59,851 bases of DNA from NCBI GenBank assembly GCA_022695795.1, contig MU404216.1, forward strand, positions 1 to 59,851, given 5' to 3'. Shown piece after piece: positions 36,036-47,164 of this stretch. The DNA comes from Biscogniauxia marginata. Its lineage: Eukaryota; Ascomycota; Sordariomycetes; Xylariales; Xylariaceae. A program made the translations under genes and the position numbers. The notes below the pieces were generated by a model. It was not told the origin of the DNA. It made no database searches and saw only the letters and a program-made list of their open reading frames with translations. The stretch's first letter is position 1. Each line of letters begins with the position of its first letter.

Positions 36036-36485
36036 ATTAGCCAGCTTTCTCGCCACAAATTCAGCTTTAATGTGGTAGAGAAGTGCTTCCGCTATGCCTC
36101 CGATGACGCCAAGGACATCATGATTAGCGAGCTTATTCCAGGTGAAATGGAGCGGCTTCTTCGAGATTCATTCGGCAACTATGTAGTCTATCGTCTTTGG
36201 GCGAAGATCCAGCAGCACGACTCTCGCAGTGCCAACACGAGCGGACAAGCCACTCTTGCTAACTCGACGCAAGGCTAAATATCGCTGCGTCCTTCTCATT
36301 ATCGTGGCATGTCGAACTAATCCATCATTTCGCCTGGTGGCATATACGCTAATAGTCTTAATGGTACTCGAGCTCCGATGACATACCCGACCCCCCCAAC
36401 CTGGTTGTGCAGAATCAGAATCCCCCCAATGCTCCCTCCGCAACCTCCTCGAGGTTATTCAGTTGGTAGGCATCACCGCAGTTGA
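36036..36485 (+). pseudogene. Relic of a PUF (Pumilio) RNA-binding protein gene
   Basis: One reading frame carries clear PUF repeat sequence: ISQLSRHKFSFNVVEKCFRY, then ASDDAKDIMISELI and LLRDSFGNYVV. It then jumps to a tail (KIQQHDSRS...GQATLANSTQG) without the final repeat, implying an internal deletion. The same frame continues through a Pro-rich C-terminus (MTYPTPPTWLC, PPMLPPQPPRGYSVGRHH) to a TGA at 36483-36485. It is interrupted by TAA at 36276-36278 and 36318-36320. Both stops are explained by CAA to TAA at CpA sites, as in RIP (inference). A TGA at 36033 lies just upstream, and the N-terminal repeats and start are absent. PUF proteins bind 3' UTRs to control mRNA stability; this copy cannot. 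An intact parent gene is expected elsewhere in the genome. Confidence 0.8.
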
Positions 36486-38078
36486 TAGAAGCCCATGCCG
36501 ATATAGGTCGGAAATTCTTTTCAAGACCGTCACGCTCGAGAAGAAAACGAAAGGCAGCGGCACGAGGACGACCACCATCTGGCAGCACTACTCCCATGTT
36601 GTTGAGGGCCAGGAAATGTGGGATATTGGTGCAGCCGAGAATTCTATGAACCGGCTCGTATATGAGCGGACCAAGAAGAATATGGATTGCCGTTTTAGTT
36701 GTGTCGCAGTGTTGGTACGGCAAGAGGCGAGAGATGGATTAATGATGGAGGATTAAAGGTCTAGGTGCCCTGTGAAATGCCCTATTTACACAAAATGTAG
36801 TGGCCATCGACTAGCCTCACAACAACCCATTGATTTTCGTGTCCATGGCGTGTCTCCTTTGTTTAGGGCCCCTATTGTCTACAACACTGTTTAGGTACTG
36901 TACCTGGCAGGGCATTCTCTACTGTGAGTACATTTAAAACCTACATGTTCCCCATCGATATAAAAACATCCATCATTCGTTAAACCATTGATCCTACTTT
37001 ACCGAAAAAGGCTTAAGGGCATCGTCCGGAGCAGGACGAGTCGACGGTTCCGTTTTCGTCGATGCGGTGCTCTGGTGGAGTCGAGACGCCGATAGCAAAA
37101 CAGAGCGCCGCCGGCTACCCCTTTTCTAAACTAAGCATATATTTACTCAACGTCGACTCTTATATTCACAACCCCTTTAATTGATTTAGCCGTTAAAACC
37201 ATTGCTGCGTTAATATTTACAACGCACATGCAGATGTAACGATGATAAGGCTCTGTCATTACAAGCGTGTACTTTAAAAATATGTATGTACCTAGGTAAG
37301 TAAGCCTAGATTCTGATTCGTGGCAACGTCGAATCTTGGTTTTGGCAACAGTTTGCTCTGCAAGCCATTGTATAGGCTCGCTTATGCGAGTCGGGTAGAT
37401 AAGGAAGTATTTATTAACCTATTGTTTGGAAGTGTTTTTACGTCGATATCTCAGATGTATGGGGGCGTCAGGCGTCTTTCTAGAAATCGGTAGTTGTACC
37501 TATTATATGTTGTGCTCAGAGTCTTCAGCCGGTCGACGGCAAACAGACACGTCATATAAGCCGTACAGCTACGAAAATGAACGGCTGCTGAAGTCGGCTG
37601 CCTCATTTATTTCTCAGGGGTAGTAAACACCAGGCAGCTGAAGGTGGGCGCAGCACTTCAAGAGTGTAAAATGTAATATAATCTTATGGCAACTGCTTAC
37701 TAGAAACAAGTATATATAACCTAGGCTTTCTTCCTTGTTCATTAGACTAGTTACTAAGTTAGACATGTAATTTATGTAACATCAAGATATAGTGGATCGT
37801 TCCATCGTCAGTTCATTGCGATAGATGATCTCTTTGTGCGAAGCCCTCTTGTGAAATCGATTTCAGGCTACAAAAGAAAGTATTGACATGTTGGTAAGAT
37901 AGACGTGCGCTTATTTATATTTGTTTTGGTTGGCTTGCTAAACTGATATCCGTTACCGCAGCAAAGGCTCTCATCGCCACTCCACGACGTCGATCTTTAG
38001 TCCGGTTAGTGTCAACTAGAACTCAACCTAGAAGACAGGGCAATACTGGACGCCCGCGATAACTAGCTTGGGGTTTTC
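36486..38078. other. Intergenic region
   Basis: No gene is recognised. Short frames at 36463-36756 (+) and 36415-36723 (-) overlap each other and lack family motifs. The rest is moderately AT-rich. Confidence 0.5.
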
Positions 38079-39894
38079 ATGGGCCCTTTACAAGAGACCC
38101 GTAACGAGTTTCCTCTGAGGTTTTTCAAGCGCTACCGCGAAGCGAACCTCGAAAATTTCATCTTTAAGCGAGGCCATCTGATTTGTGCTCCACACGCAGC
38201 ATCACAACACCAACTTTTCGTGCCCCGCGTGGTGTCTCCTGAGTTCAACCCATCCATTGTCAAGGAATGGATTCATTTCTGTGAAAAAAAATCATGGCAG
38301 CTGCATGCTGAGTCGCCATACACAGCCTTCGTTGAATTTGATCGACTGTGGGAAGCAGGAGGTCGTGAGCTGCTCTTCGTTCCCTTCTGATTTTGTACCG
38401 GAATACGTAGCCCTGAGCTATGTATGGGGCCGGACTGCCAATATGTCGGAAGTGGAGACGAAGGGACCTACACTGCCTCAAAGTCTGTCAAAAGTAATCC
38501 AAGATGCTATGAAGGCGGTGACATCTTTGGGATATCGTTATCTCTGGGTCGACAAATACTGCGTGGATCAACACGACACCATGAAGAAGCGCGAGCAGAT
38601 CATGCATATGGATTCCGTCTACCAGGATGCTGTCTTAACTATCATCGCGGCTGCAGGCACTGACGAATCCTATGGACTGCCGGGCTTCTCGAGACTCCGA
38701 TCTAGTCAGTATATTTCCTTCCAGGGTGTTCACTTCACTCTCATGTCGGCCCTTCCCTCACCTCGTACCTCCATTGCCAAATCCATGTGGTCTACCAGGG
38801 GCTGGACATATCAGGAAGCAGTCCTATCTAGTCGACGGCTAGTGTTTGTCGATGAACAGCTCTATTTTGAATGCAACAATATGTGCTGTTATGAAAGCGT
38901 CCACGTGTCGTTTGACAGATACTATGCAGATCCGAAGCCAAAGCCGGAGCTGGATGCTTTCGTGATACCAACGCTCTTTTCACTCAGGCCACCCAAGGCC
39001 TCTGCTCTGCTAGGCGACGAAAACTCTCGGCTAGAGAGCTTAAGAACATATCTTCACTGTGCCAGTCAATACTCCAAGAGGAAGCTGACATTCGATAACG
39101 ATGCTCTAAGCGCTTTTAGTGGGATAATTCGGAAGCTCCAGTCCATGGAAGTGTTCCCAGTCCGCCACATTTGGGGAGTCCCATTGTTCTATCTCGATGA
39201 TAGCTTATCTACAGACACGTTACAGTCAGCAGATTCCGTTCCCACTGTACCTCCTTTTCGGAAGATGCGCTTCCTTAGCCTTAGTAGTGGTCTACGTAAC
39301 TATTATTTATTGAGAAACGAACAGATTGACTGCTTTGACTCTCTGATGCTGGATCTCTGCTGGTGGCACGGTAATGAATCTCCGACTCGTCCTCGTCGAC
39401 GCAAAGATATACCGTCCTGGTCCTGGGCCGGGTGGGAAGGGGCCGTGACTTGGCCCTCCCTGTCCAATGACTCCTGCATCTGGAAGTTAACCCCGACTGA
39501 GACGACCGTCCGCCTAAAGGGGAGCAGCACGCAGGCCGTGCTGGATACGTACTACATGAGCGGGCACGCGCCGCAGCAACAGCAGAACACCAAGTTACTG
39601 CAAATCTCGACGGTGGCAGTCTCACCTGACGCATTCACATTCGAAAGACTCAGATGGATGCGACTATACTCGAGCAAGACGGATCTCGATGAGGTCGAGG
39701 CCCTGCGGCTCATTTGGGAAGGCCTGTGCGAGGCCCTACCGCTGGTAACTATTGACCGCACGGCCTACTTCATGCTAGTCGAGAAGTGTCACAACTCCGC
39801 CTCTTATTACCGTGTCGGCATAGTCACTTTTGATACTTTCCAGCTGGCCGGCCAGCCCTTCACACCCCATGTCAAGACGTACACTATCGAGTAG
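38079..39894 (+). pseudogene. HET-domain protein gene with A8 frameshift
   Basis: HET domains mediate heterokaryon (vegetative) incompatibility in filamentous fungi. The HET core is YVALSYVWG, then RYLWVDKYCVDQHD and MDSVYQDAVLTIIAAAG, followed by STRGWTYQEAVLSSRRLVF and a C-terminal PSWSWAGWEG motif, all in one frame ending at 39894. The N-terminal part (38079 onward: MGPLQETRNEFPL to NPSIVKEWIHFCEK) lies in another frame. The two match family sequence on either side of a run of eight A at 38284-38291: the first frame reads ...WIHFCEK and the second continues NHGSCML...LIDCGKQEVV. Seven A would give one continuous frame of about 604 residues. The break may be a sequencing error, a polymorphic off-allele or real decay. 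The second-frame part has no obvious start of its own before the HET core, apart from an in-frame Met at 38185 upstream of the A run. No introns are needed. Confidence 0.82.
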
Positions 39895-40888
39895 TGGAGG
39901 TACGTGGATGTGATATAAAAAGCGTCTTTTTTGTACTGCGCCTTGCTGGATAGCTTAGCCAGGGTTACAAAAGAACAAATTCACCGGAAATTTTTGTTTA
40001 AAGATAAAACAAAATACACAATATATAATAACTTACACTTAAATATAACCACCCGAGTAATGAGTGCAGCATATTTATAAGACTTCACATAGCAATAGGT
40101 AGTTGGGTTAATTAATAAAAAAAGAGGTTAAAAGCCGTTGTAATCGCTTTACATACTTAGGTAGTTAGGTAGGTTTCCTACCTTTGTACTTATTAAAGTC
40201 TATAGGAATATATTTGACATAATCATGGCCTGGGAGGAAAGAAGCACCTGTGCATTATAGATTCCATGCTTACGGGCCATGTCAGTCCGTTAAACTAATC
40301 TATCAGAACCGAACAATGTTGCATGCTTCCCTCATCACTAGTCACAAATACCTCTGGCAGCGCACCTGAACATAATTTTGCCATCTAGGTAGTTGAAAAT
40401 CTTCAGAGGTGATAGATCCATAACTACGACATGTAGTCTAGGCCCGGTACAAGTCCCGGGTGAAATGATAGTTATTAGTAGTTGTGGTGTTTCCGTCGTA
40501 ATAAATACACTATGACTCTCTATCGTTCTTATAGGCTCGTTCGCCCCTTTTTTATCCAAATTAGGAAGTGCTTGGTGCACAATGTGGTCAACGCACATTT
40601 TTCCTATTTAAATCTCCCAGGTCACTACCTACCTTATGTACATACCCATCTAACCTAGAGACATCCAACCAAAATCTGCGAACGTAAAGAGCAAAGAAAT
40701 AACGAGATTAGAAACCAGGCTTGATGGTCCATAGCTACTTGGTAATATTGAAGAGTTATCATATCTGTCAAGAACTCAAAAGACACGGTAAGAATCTTAC
40801 AGACACACGTCATGCTAGCTGATTTCATTGAGCGAAAAGCACTAGTTAATCTCTTGCTCTATTTCTCTCTTTGATTTGCAAGAACTCT
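39895..40888. other. Intergenic between two HET genes
   Basis: About 1 kb of AT-rich DNA between the convergent ends of the two HET genes. It contains TTAGGTAGTTAGGTAGG-type motifs around 40157-40174 and no gene that I can support. Confidence 0.55.
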
Positions 40889-43502
40889 CTAAACGATATC
40901 TATCGTGTCATACATGCCCTCCCCGGGATCCGCCTCCCCGTTCATCACACCTGCCACGTACGCCTCGCCGACCAGAACCCAGCCATCACTCTTGCCGATC
41001 TGCTTCTCGATGTCCTGCACCTCCGCTTCCAGCTTCCTTCTTGTCTTGACATTTGTCTTGCCATTCGCTATGGTCTTCTGTTTCTTGCGTACCTGTCTCT
41101 CTAGGTATTCATCGATGGGCGTGAATATGTACGGCACTGTGAATCAGGGGTGTTAGTAATCTACCTAGATTGGAACGGATGCCACAAAGCCCACCACGGA
41201 TGCGCTAGAAGTGAAATTTCGGTAGAGGGCCGGGGTTCGGAAAGCAAAAGAGTTACAGAAAAAAAAAGCCACAAGAGCTTCGCTTACCGTATCCGCCTTT
41301 GACAATCATGAGCACATCGTCTGGCCTCAGCCAGGTCGGACCAGATGCGAGGTGACCTTCTGTGGTGACAAAAATGTCCCGGAGCTTCATCTCAGAGCGC
41401 ATCCTCTTGCCGAACAGTGATGCCAAGGGCCTCGGGTCTTCGTCTGGAGCTGGCCATGGCTGGTGGGGGTACGCTGCCTTCAGCGACGCGTAGTTCTTTT
41501 TGAGGGCCGAAAACTTTTTCTCCATATACATCCTGTTCCCGCGTCGCCCAAGGGCCTCTATAAAATGGCAGAGCCCCTTGACCGCGCTGTGTCGAGGCTC
41601 CTGCTCGCGCCACGAACCGGATATCAAGACGTTGGCGAGGACGTCCAGGGTACACTGTCCGGTAGGTGCGTACTTGCGCGGTAGGCTCTTGGCGAACTCG
41701 ATGAAGTCCGTCATATCTTCCTCTTCCATCACGAGCCCATCCTGTATACGGGACTTCTTGACCGTACCGAGGCGAGCCGCTCGGAGGATAAGCCTTGTCC
41801 CGTCGGCAGATATCCTGTGGTCGCTTGCGGCTTGCGTGGAGGCGGCAAAATCAGTCCGGTTTTGCAATGCGTGGGTATAGCTGAAGCTGGAAGCGGGATT
41901 GGGGAACCATGAAGGGATGGTGGTTAGAGGTTCACCAATCCCCGGTTCCGAATCGCCCATGGTCTTGTCGAGATCACGGTAGCGAGAGGCGACGGATAAT
42001 AGCCTACCAGCGCTAGGCCAGGAGAGTAGACAGGCCGCAACATTCAGAAGAATCTCAAAGACACCAGCACTATATTCCGCGTGAATATTAGGCCAGAGTC
42101 GTCTGCTAGCGATCAAGTTTGAAGTGTTAGCGCTGGGAACCGGTTCTGCAAGTTGGATGCTCTGATCGATGCTCAGGGATTCCGGTTGGACAAGAGCTAT
42201 ACCAGCATATATATAGTCCTTCACATCTGTCGTCTGTCGTCCTTTGCACATCCGTAGCCAATCTTCAAGCATGACCTGGCCCCCACTCGTGAATTCCGCT
42301 CTTGAATTCAGCAAGAAGGGAATATAACGTACATAACCAGCAACATACGGAAGGACCTGGTCCATTAGGTACCATCCCGGGCCTGAGAGGCTCCTGTTTC
42401 TCTGCGGGTCTCCCCATTCGGCCGCAGCGATAAGAGCTTGCTCACTCATCCTATGTTCTCCAAGGATAAACATGACATTTATGGCTAGGCAGACCTCTTG
42501 AATGACCCAGACTCTCCGGAACCAGCGACGGCTTAGCAGGTATACGGCGGCCAAGATGGTTTTTCCTAGTGTTGTGTCTCCAAAGGGTCTCTCAAACAAG
42601 CGCGCTTTCTTGGGGCCAACATCTATCTCGGAAGGATCCTTACCCACGAGGGATTCAAGCTGCTTCATGCCGGGCGACAGAAAACTTGGGCATGTTCCGA
42701 GCCAGACGGTCACCAGCTCTGCTGAGCGGTATATACGGCCCATCATTTGAACCTGCGAATTGACCTCTTGCGTATCCGCTTGATTGATGCAGACAGCGTC
42801 AATCCAGTAATAACCCGGCTGTGTCCGTCTCAGTTGCAGTAGAGCATTGTGCAGATTCGGGTATATCTCCATATTCTTGCCATCGCAAAATATTGGTCTT
42901 GTTCTCTCCTCTCTGTTTTCTATAGTTTCTTTTAGTTTTCAATGCTCCGGCGCCTCTGCCATGAAACTTACCACCCCAGAAGCTTTCCCCGTCGTCTTTG
43001 AGCGAAGACCATAGACCCCGAGCAGCGAGAGACGCGCCGTCTACCCAATCCTTATCTTTCCTCCAGGAGTAAGACAGCGCAGTATATTTCGGCCTCTCGT
43101 CCAGATTCACAGGGTGAAGAGAACACCTTATCATTTTCGCCGAGTCTCCAGGCTCTAATTTGACCAAACGTATCCATGATGTACTATTCGGTAGGGGGGA
43201 GTAGTGGAACCGGTTTACCAAAAGCGGCTTTCCGAATGTATGTTAATGGGATATACTCTAGAAATGTAGGCCAAGTGGCGTAGATATCCATTGTTTCTCG
43301 TACTTACCTGCAACAGCTCCCTTGGCCCGCGAACTATAGCCCCTTCTTCTCGGAGCCTTCTGACATAAGGCTCGATCTCGTCTAAGACTTTTGATGCGAA
43401 TGGTGGAATTGGACTTCTGCGACCAGATTTCGCGTTGTTCTCGTTTTGGCGTAGAGACAAACTACTAGAGGCCATGCTTTCCGCTCGGCACATTGTGTAC
43501 AT
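40889..43502 (-). CDS. HET-domain protein, het-6 type
   Basis: An intact heterokaryon-incompatibility-like protein. Exons are 43502-43308, 43227-42972, 42919-41288 and 41136-40889, giving 776 aa. Intron donors and acceptors: GTAAGT/AAG (80 nt), GTAAGT/TAG (52 nt) and GTAAGC/CAG (151 nt). The HET core is split: FHYSPLPNSTSWIRLVKLEP and PKYTALSYSW in exon 2, then PIFCDGKNMEIYPNLHNAL, YYWIDAVCINQAD, QMMGRIYRSAELVTVWLG and RRWFRRVWVIQEV in exon 3. Exon 4 supplies the typical het-6 C-terminus GWVLVGEAYVAGVMNGEA. A coiled, charged segment (KKQKTIANGKTNVKTRRKLE) precedes it. Alternative starts in frame are at 43493 and 43475. Such genes trigger death on fusion with unlike partners; whether this one does is unknown. 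It lies next to the frameshifted HET gene and the AT-rich minisatellite. Confidence 0.88.
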
Positions 43503-43971
43503 ACAACCGGAGAATGCCCTTAGTATGGAGGTTTATGTCTTCGGTCCGGCATTTTATAAGCGCAAAGTCCTGGTATACTTTTACTGTTAGGTGTGCACAT
43601 GCATAGATGTGAAAATGCCTTGCATTAGTGTTGTCATTCGAGCATAGTCATAGGTAGGTAATTGTGCGTATGATACCACCCATTCCATATTTTGGAGGCT
43701 GTATAAAAGCCAAGTGACGTCATTCTATTACGAGTAATACAGACGAGCATGGAGGCTGTGAAATGGTTGTTGGATGGCTTAGATTTCTACATATGCGGGG
43801 GAGGGGGTCTAGGCTAGGACATTATGTTGCAGCTCTATATGAACGTTGATAAGAACTGTATTAACATAACACCCAAGTCATGTACCTAAGTGGGTAGCTA
43901 TTTATAGTATATATACTAGTTATATTAAACACAACTTATTTGAAATCTTAGGTACTTATATAATTAATAAT

Positions 43972-44400
43972 AATAATACATTTAAAAATAATAATACATT
44001 TAAAAATAATAATACATTTAAAAATAATAATACATTTAAAAATAATAATACATTTAAAAATAATAATACATTTAAAAATAATAATACATTTAAAAATAAT
44101 AATACATTTAAAAATAATAATACATTTAAAAATAATAATACATTTAAAAATAATAATACATTTAAAAATAATAATACATTTAAAAATAATAATACATTTA
44201 AAAATAAAANNNNNNNNNNNNNNNNNNNNNNNNNNNNNNNNNNNNNNNNNNNNNNNNNNNNNNNNNNNNNNNNNNNNNNNNNNNNNNNNNNNNNNNNNNN
44301 NNNNNNAAATAATAATACATTTAAAAATAATAATACATTTAAAAATAATAATACATTTAAAAATAATAATACATTTAAAAATAATAATACATTTAAAAAT
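43972..44400 (+). repeat. 18-bp AT-rich minisatellite interrupted by assembly gap
   Basis: The unit AATAATACATTTAAAAAT is repeated in perfect tandem: 13 copies at 43972-44205 and 5 copies at 44311-44400, on both sides of the N run. No sequence divergence between copies is visible, which suggests recent or ongoing homogenisation. True array length is unknown because the gap size is probably an estimate. The flanks are near-pure A/T. Confidence 0.95.
44210..44306. other. Assembly gap (97 N)
   Basis: A run of 97 N lies entirely inside the 18-bp minisatellite. The distance between intact units across it is not a multiple of 18, so the gap length should not be trusted. Confidence 0.98.
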
Positions 44401-45283
44401 AAAAATAAAAATTAAATTTATATATTAAATTTAATAATTTAAAATTAATCGTTACAATTTAATTTAAAGAAATTTTAATTAAAAATATAAAGTTATAATT
44501 AACTAAGCTTAATTATTTTAATGATATAAAGAAGAAGTGCGTTTTTATTCATTTAATTGCTAGTAAAAAGACTATGCCCACTTAAAAGAATACAAACAAG
44601 TAAAATATGACTGTTTAGCGCTATGAATATATGTTGCTGAAAAAGCAACAGCACTGAAGGCTTGAAGAGCAAGACGATGATGGCTTGACAAAACACCGGG
44701 ATGTAACACGTATAGCCTCCGTAGCAGTGCTAGTAAAAGGGAATGCAAACTGACTCTAAGCCAACTCAGCGATGTGCTATTTTTCGGGGCGTGAAGTATA
44801 CAGACTCAGCGTTTGGTGGCAAAATGCTTAGGTAGTTATTCCACCCCTCGGCTAGAACTTGGTTGTCAAATCTAGTCACTTTCTAGTGAACTGTGTCTAA
44901 CCTTTGTTCCTCGAGGCCTCAATTTGGGACCAGAAGCAATGGTAGTTAGGATTGAGGGATCAAGGATACAAGGTGATACGTATCTTCTCGGGAGCATAGA
45001 TCCTGGTAGCAGGTACAAGGTACGGTACCTTAGGTAGCTATAGTTCTACTCCTCCGTGCAACATCTACATGATCACTTAAGCCCATCCTAGGTGCCTGCG
45101 TGCCTGCGTGCCTGGGATTTCATGAAAAAGGAACCCGGAAGACTTTTAGTCGACAACAGCTTTGTGGAGACATTTCGTGTCCTAGAGGCAGTAGGAAAGG
45201 GGTAGTTGAGAGATTTCGTATTTTGACGCAAGTACGAAATATTCTCTAGAGCTATTGACACACTGAACGGCTCAAGCTATTAT

Positions 45284-45598
45284 ATGCAGAGTATATCAAA
45301 AAGACAAACAGGGCTAAAAAGTGAAACCCCAGTACGGTTGCCGCTTGCGCAAGCTGGTTCTCATCTGCTCGACGACCTCACTTGGACGACCATTGGATGC
45401 CTCGAGTGGGTGCAATGCGAAGGCCCCATCTCACCGATTTCCGTCTGCTTACCCAATATCTTCCGCTTCTTCAAGCGCATACACGATAAGGGTTTCAAGG
45501 GCACTTTTCTCGACAGTCGAGGAGAATTCAAGATGGCATCTTCGAGCGTTACTCAGTCGACAACTTTAAGATCTGTCTCCAAACGGTGTATGTGACAA
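45284..45598 (+). pseudogene. Fragment resembling fungal rhodopsin-like (PTH11/SAT4) membrane protein
   Basis: The plus-strand frame contains DDLTWTTIGCLEWVQCEGPI then SPISVCLPNIFRFFKR. This resembles the segment before and within the last membrane helix of fungal rhodopsin-domain integral membrane proteins (pattern D-x-T-W ... E ... aCLPtl+pl), followed by a cytoplasmic tail. The other helices are absent upstream, so this is probably a 3'-terminal relic. The match is from memory of the family pattern and is tentative. Confidence 0.35.
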
Positions 45599-45804
45599 GG
45601 GCTAATGGATTTGGAACAATAGTTCAATTTCATCTAATAATTTTCTTTGGTCTCAAGGGACTTGAAAGTCTAAGTTCATTCTAAAGGCCCCAGGGATTTC
45701 TCTGCTTTTTTATACCCAATCTGACTGCCTGGGGCTTACCTCATTATATGCATGTTGGTACCAGTGAATCCAACCTTAGTATCTATTTCCAATAACATCT
45801 TGCC

Positions 45805-46844
45805 TCATGACCAACTGGCCTTGGCAGGCTTCTCAGGTGTCCCTACGTGTGACAGTGTATTCGACAGTGCTAGCGACGCACCGCCGTCGACCACAAATGC
45901 ATGTCCATTCACATAGCTTGAGGCCGGAGAGGCAAGGAACACCACTGCATCTGCAACCTCACCGGGTTTCATCAGCCTTCCCATGGGCAGATCACCAAGC
46001 AGGACTTTCTTGACCTCCGGGGAGGCCTCGAGGAATTGGTCCATCATCGGTCCTGAGACATATGATGGCGCAACGGCATTAACCCGAATGCCTCTTGCAG
46101 CGTTCTCGATGGCCGCTGTCTGCACCATTCCCTTGACTGCATGCTTAGCTGTGATGTAATTACCTACCCCTAGGAATGCACCCTCTGAGGCTAGTGACGT
46201 GAGCATGACGGTTGCGCCCCTGGTAGGGGGTCGGTCGTCGGCTGTCGAACTGACGTGACAGCATCCTGTCCATCCATGACACACAACGCAGCGCGGGTCA
46301 GTAAAAAGCAGCCAATATTGAGCACCTCATCGAGACTGCGCCAGTCGGCAAGAGGACATGTCGCGGATGGGTGTCTGATTTGCGGCCCCGAACTATAGTA
46401 TTTTTTGCCAGAGGCCATGATGACTCATGTATCAAGATGAGCGAAGTATCGCAAGCTGTAAGTGAAGACGACCTACACCAGCGGTGTTGACAAGCACGTC
46501 GATGCGGCCGTGGGTCTTGGCAACTTGAGTTATCAGACCATCCACGCTAGCTTCATCACGCACATCGACCTGGTGTGCAGCCACGTTGAAGCATCATGAA
46601 TCCCTAGGGGGTTGATATTTCGGCATACAGTCGCTATCTCCTCGACGGCGCCGAGGTTAAGATCCGCGCACACCAACACATCGGCACCTAGAGACGCCAG
46701 TCGCTGAGCGACCATTTGGCCGATACCGCCACCTGTTTCTATTAGTGCCAGATTCCTTTCGAATAGCGTATCACATAAAGGTAGCGATGAAGGAGTAGGA
46801 TGTATACCGGCACCTGTCACGAGAACAACGCCCCTGATTTCCAT
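45805..46844 (-). pseudogene. Short-chain dehydrogenase/reductase (SDR), frame-disrupted
   Basis: A classical NAD(P)-binding SDR. Exon 1 (46844-46808, MEIRGVVLVTGAG) joins across a 75-nt intron to GGIGQMVAQRLASLGADVLV, giving the TGxxxGxG cofactor motif. At about 46600 the frame changes between RNINP and HQVDVRDEASVDGL without any possible intron. HGRIDVLVNTAG then meets a probable intron (GTAGGT donor), followed by SGKKYYSSGPQIRHP and a shortened ADWRSLDEVLNIGCF. A second frame change near 46215 precedes RGATVMLTSLAS. The 3' part is intact: YITAK (catalytic YxxxK), RVNAVAPSYVSGPM and SSYVNGHAFVVDGG, ending at 45805. Two frame breaks plus a missing segment argue for a pseudogene rather than one sequencing error. 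It is divergent from the acyltransferase gene with 320 bp between them, which suggests they once shared regulation (inference). Confidence 0.75.
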
Positions 46845-47164
46845 ACTGAATAGTGCTTTTCTTCACATGCAGAGATTTTGGAGTTAGGAAACAAGGGGAA
46901 AACGTGACACCCTGTAGATAGGTACCTACCTCCTAATGTAGGTTCATGAAAGCAATGCGGAGGATATTGAACACGGCCTACGAGGCAAGGAGGGAGGGAA
47001 TGCTGACTTTGCCCCTAGGTCCCCGCCACCTCCTTGCATCGGGCCGGCTTCTCTGTACCTACTGGCCCCCACGTTTATTCAGAGGCTAGCTATAGATGCC
47101 CCATTCACATGACAGAATTCTCCAGCCGAAACTAACCTTCATAAATTAGACTATTTTTCAAACG
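46845..47164. promoter_or_regulatory. Divergent promoter region, SDR / acyltransferase
   Basis: A 320-bp segment between divergent starts. It contains the palindrome-like ATAGGTACCTACC at 46917-46929. No TATA box is obvious. Confidence 0.45.

Larger units (their letters stand above)
43503..45283. other. AT-rich intergenic region with minisatellite and gap
   Basis: No gene is seen. The region becomes extremely AT-rich from about 43900 to 44560, containing the 18-bp minisatellite and 97 N. Downstream, 44570-45283 is ordinary non-coding DNA with a GTGCCTGC triplication near 45090-45114. Confidence 0.6.

Noticed and set aside
36415..36756. Overlapping open frames on both strands after the PUF relic
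   Set aside because: No family motifs, mutually overlapping, and partly inside the PUF pseudogene tail.
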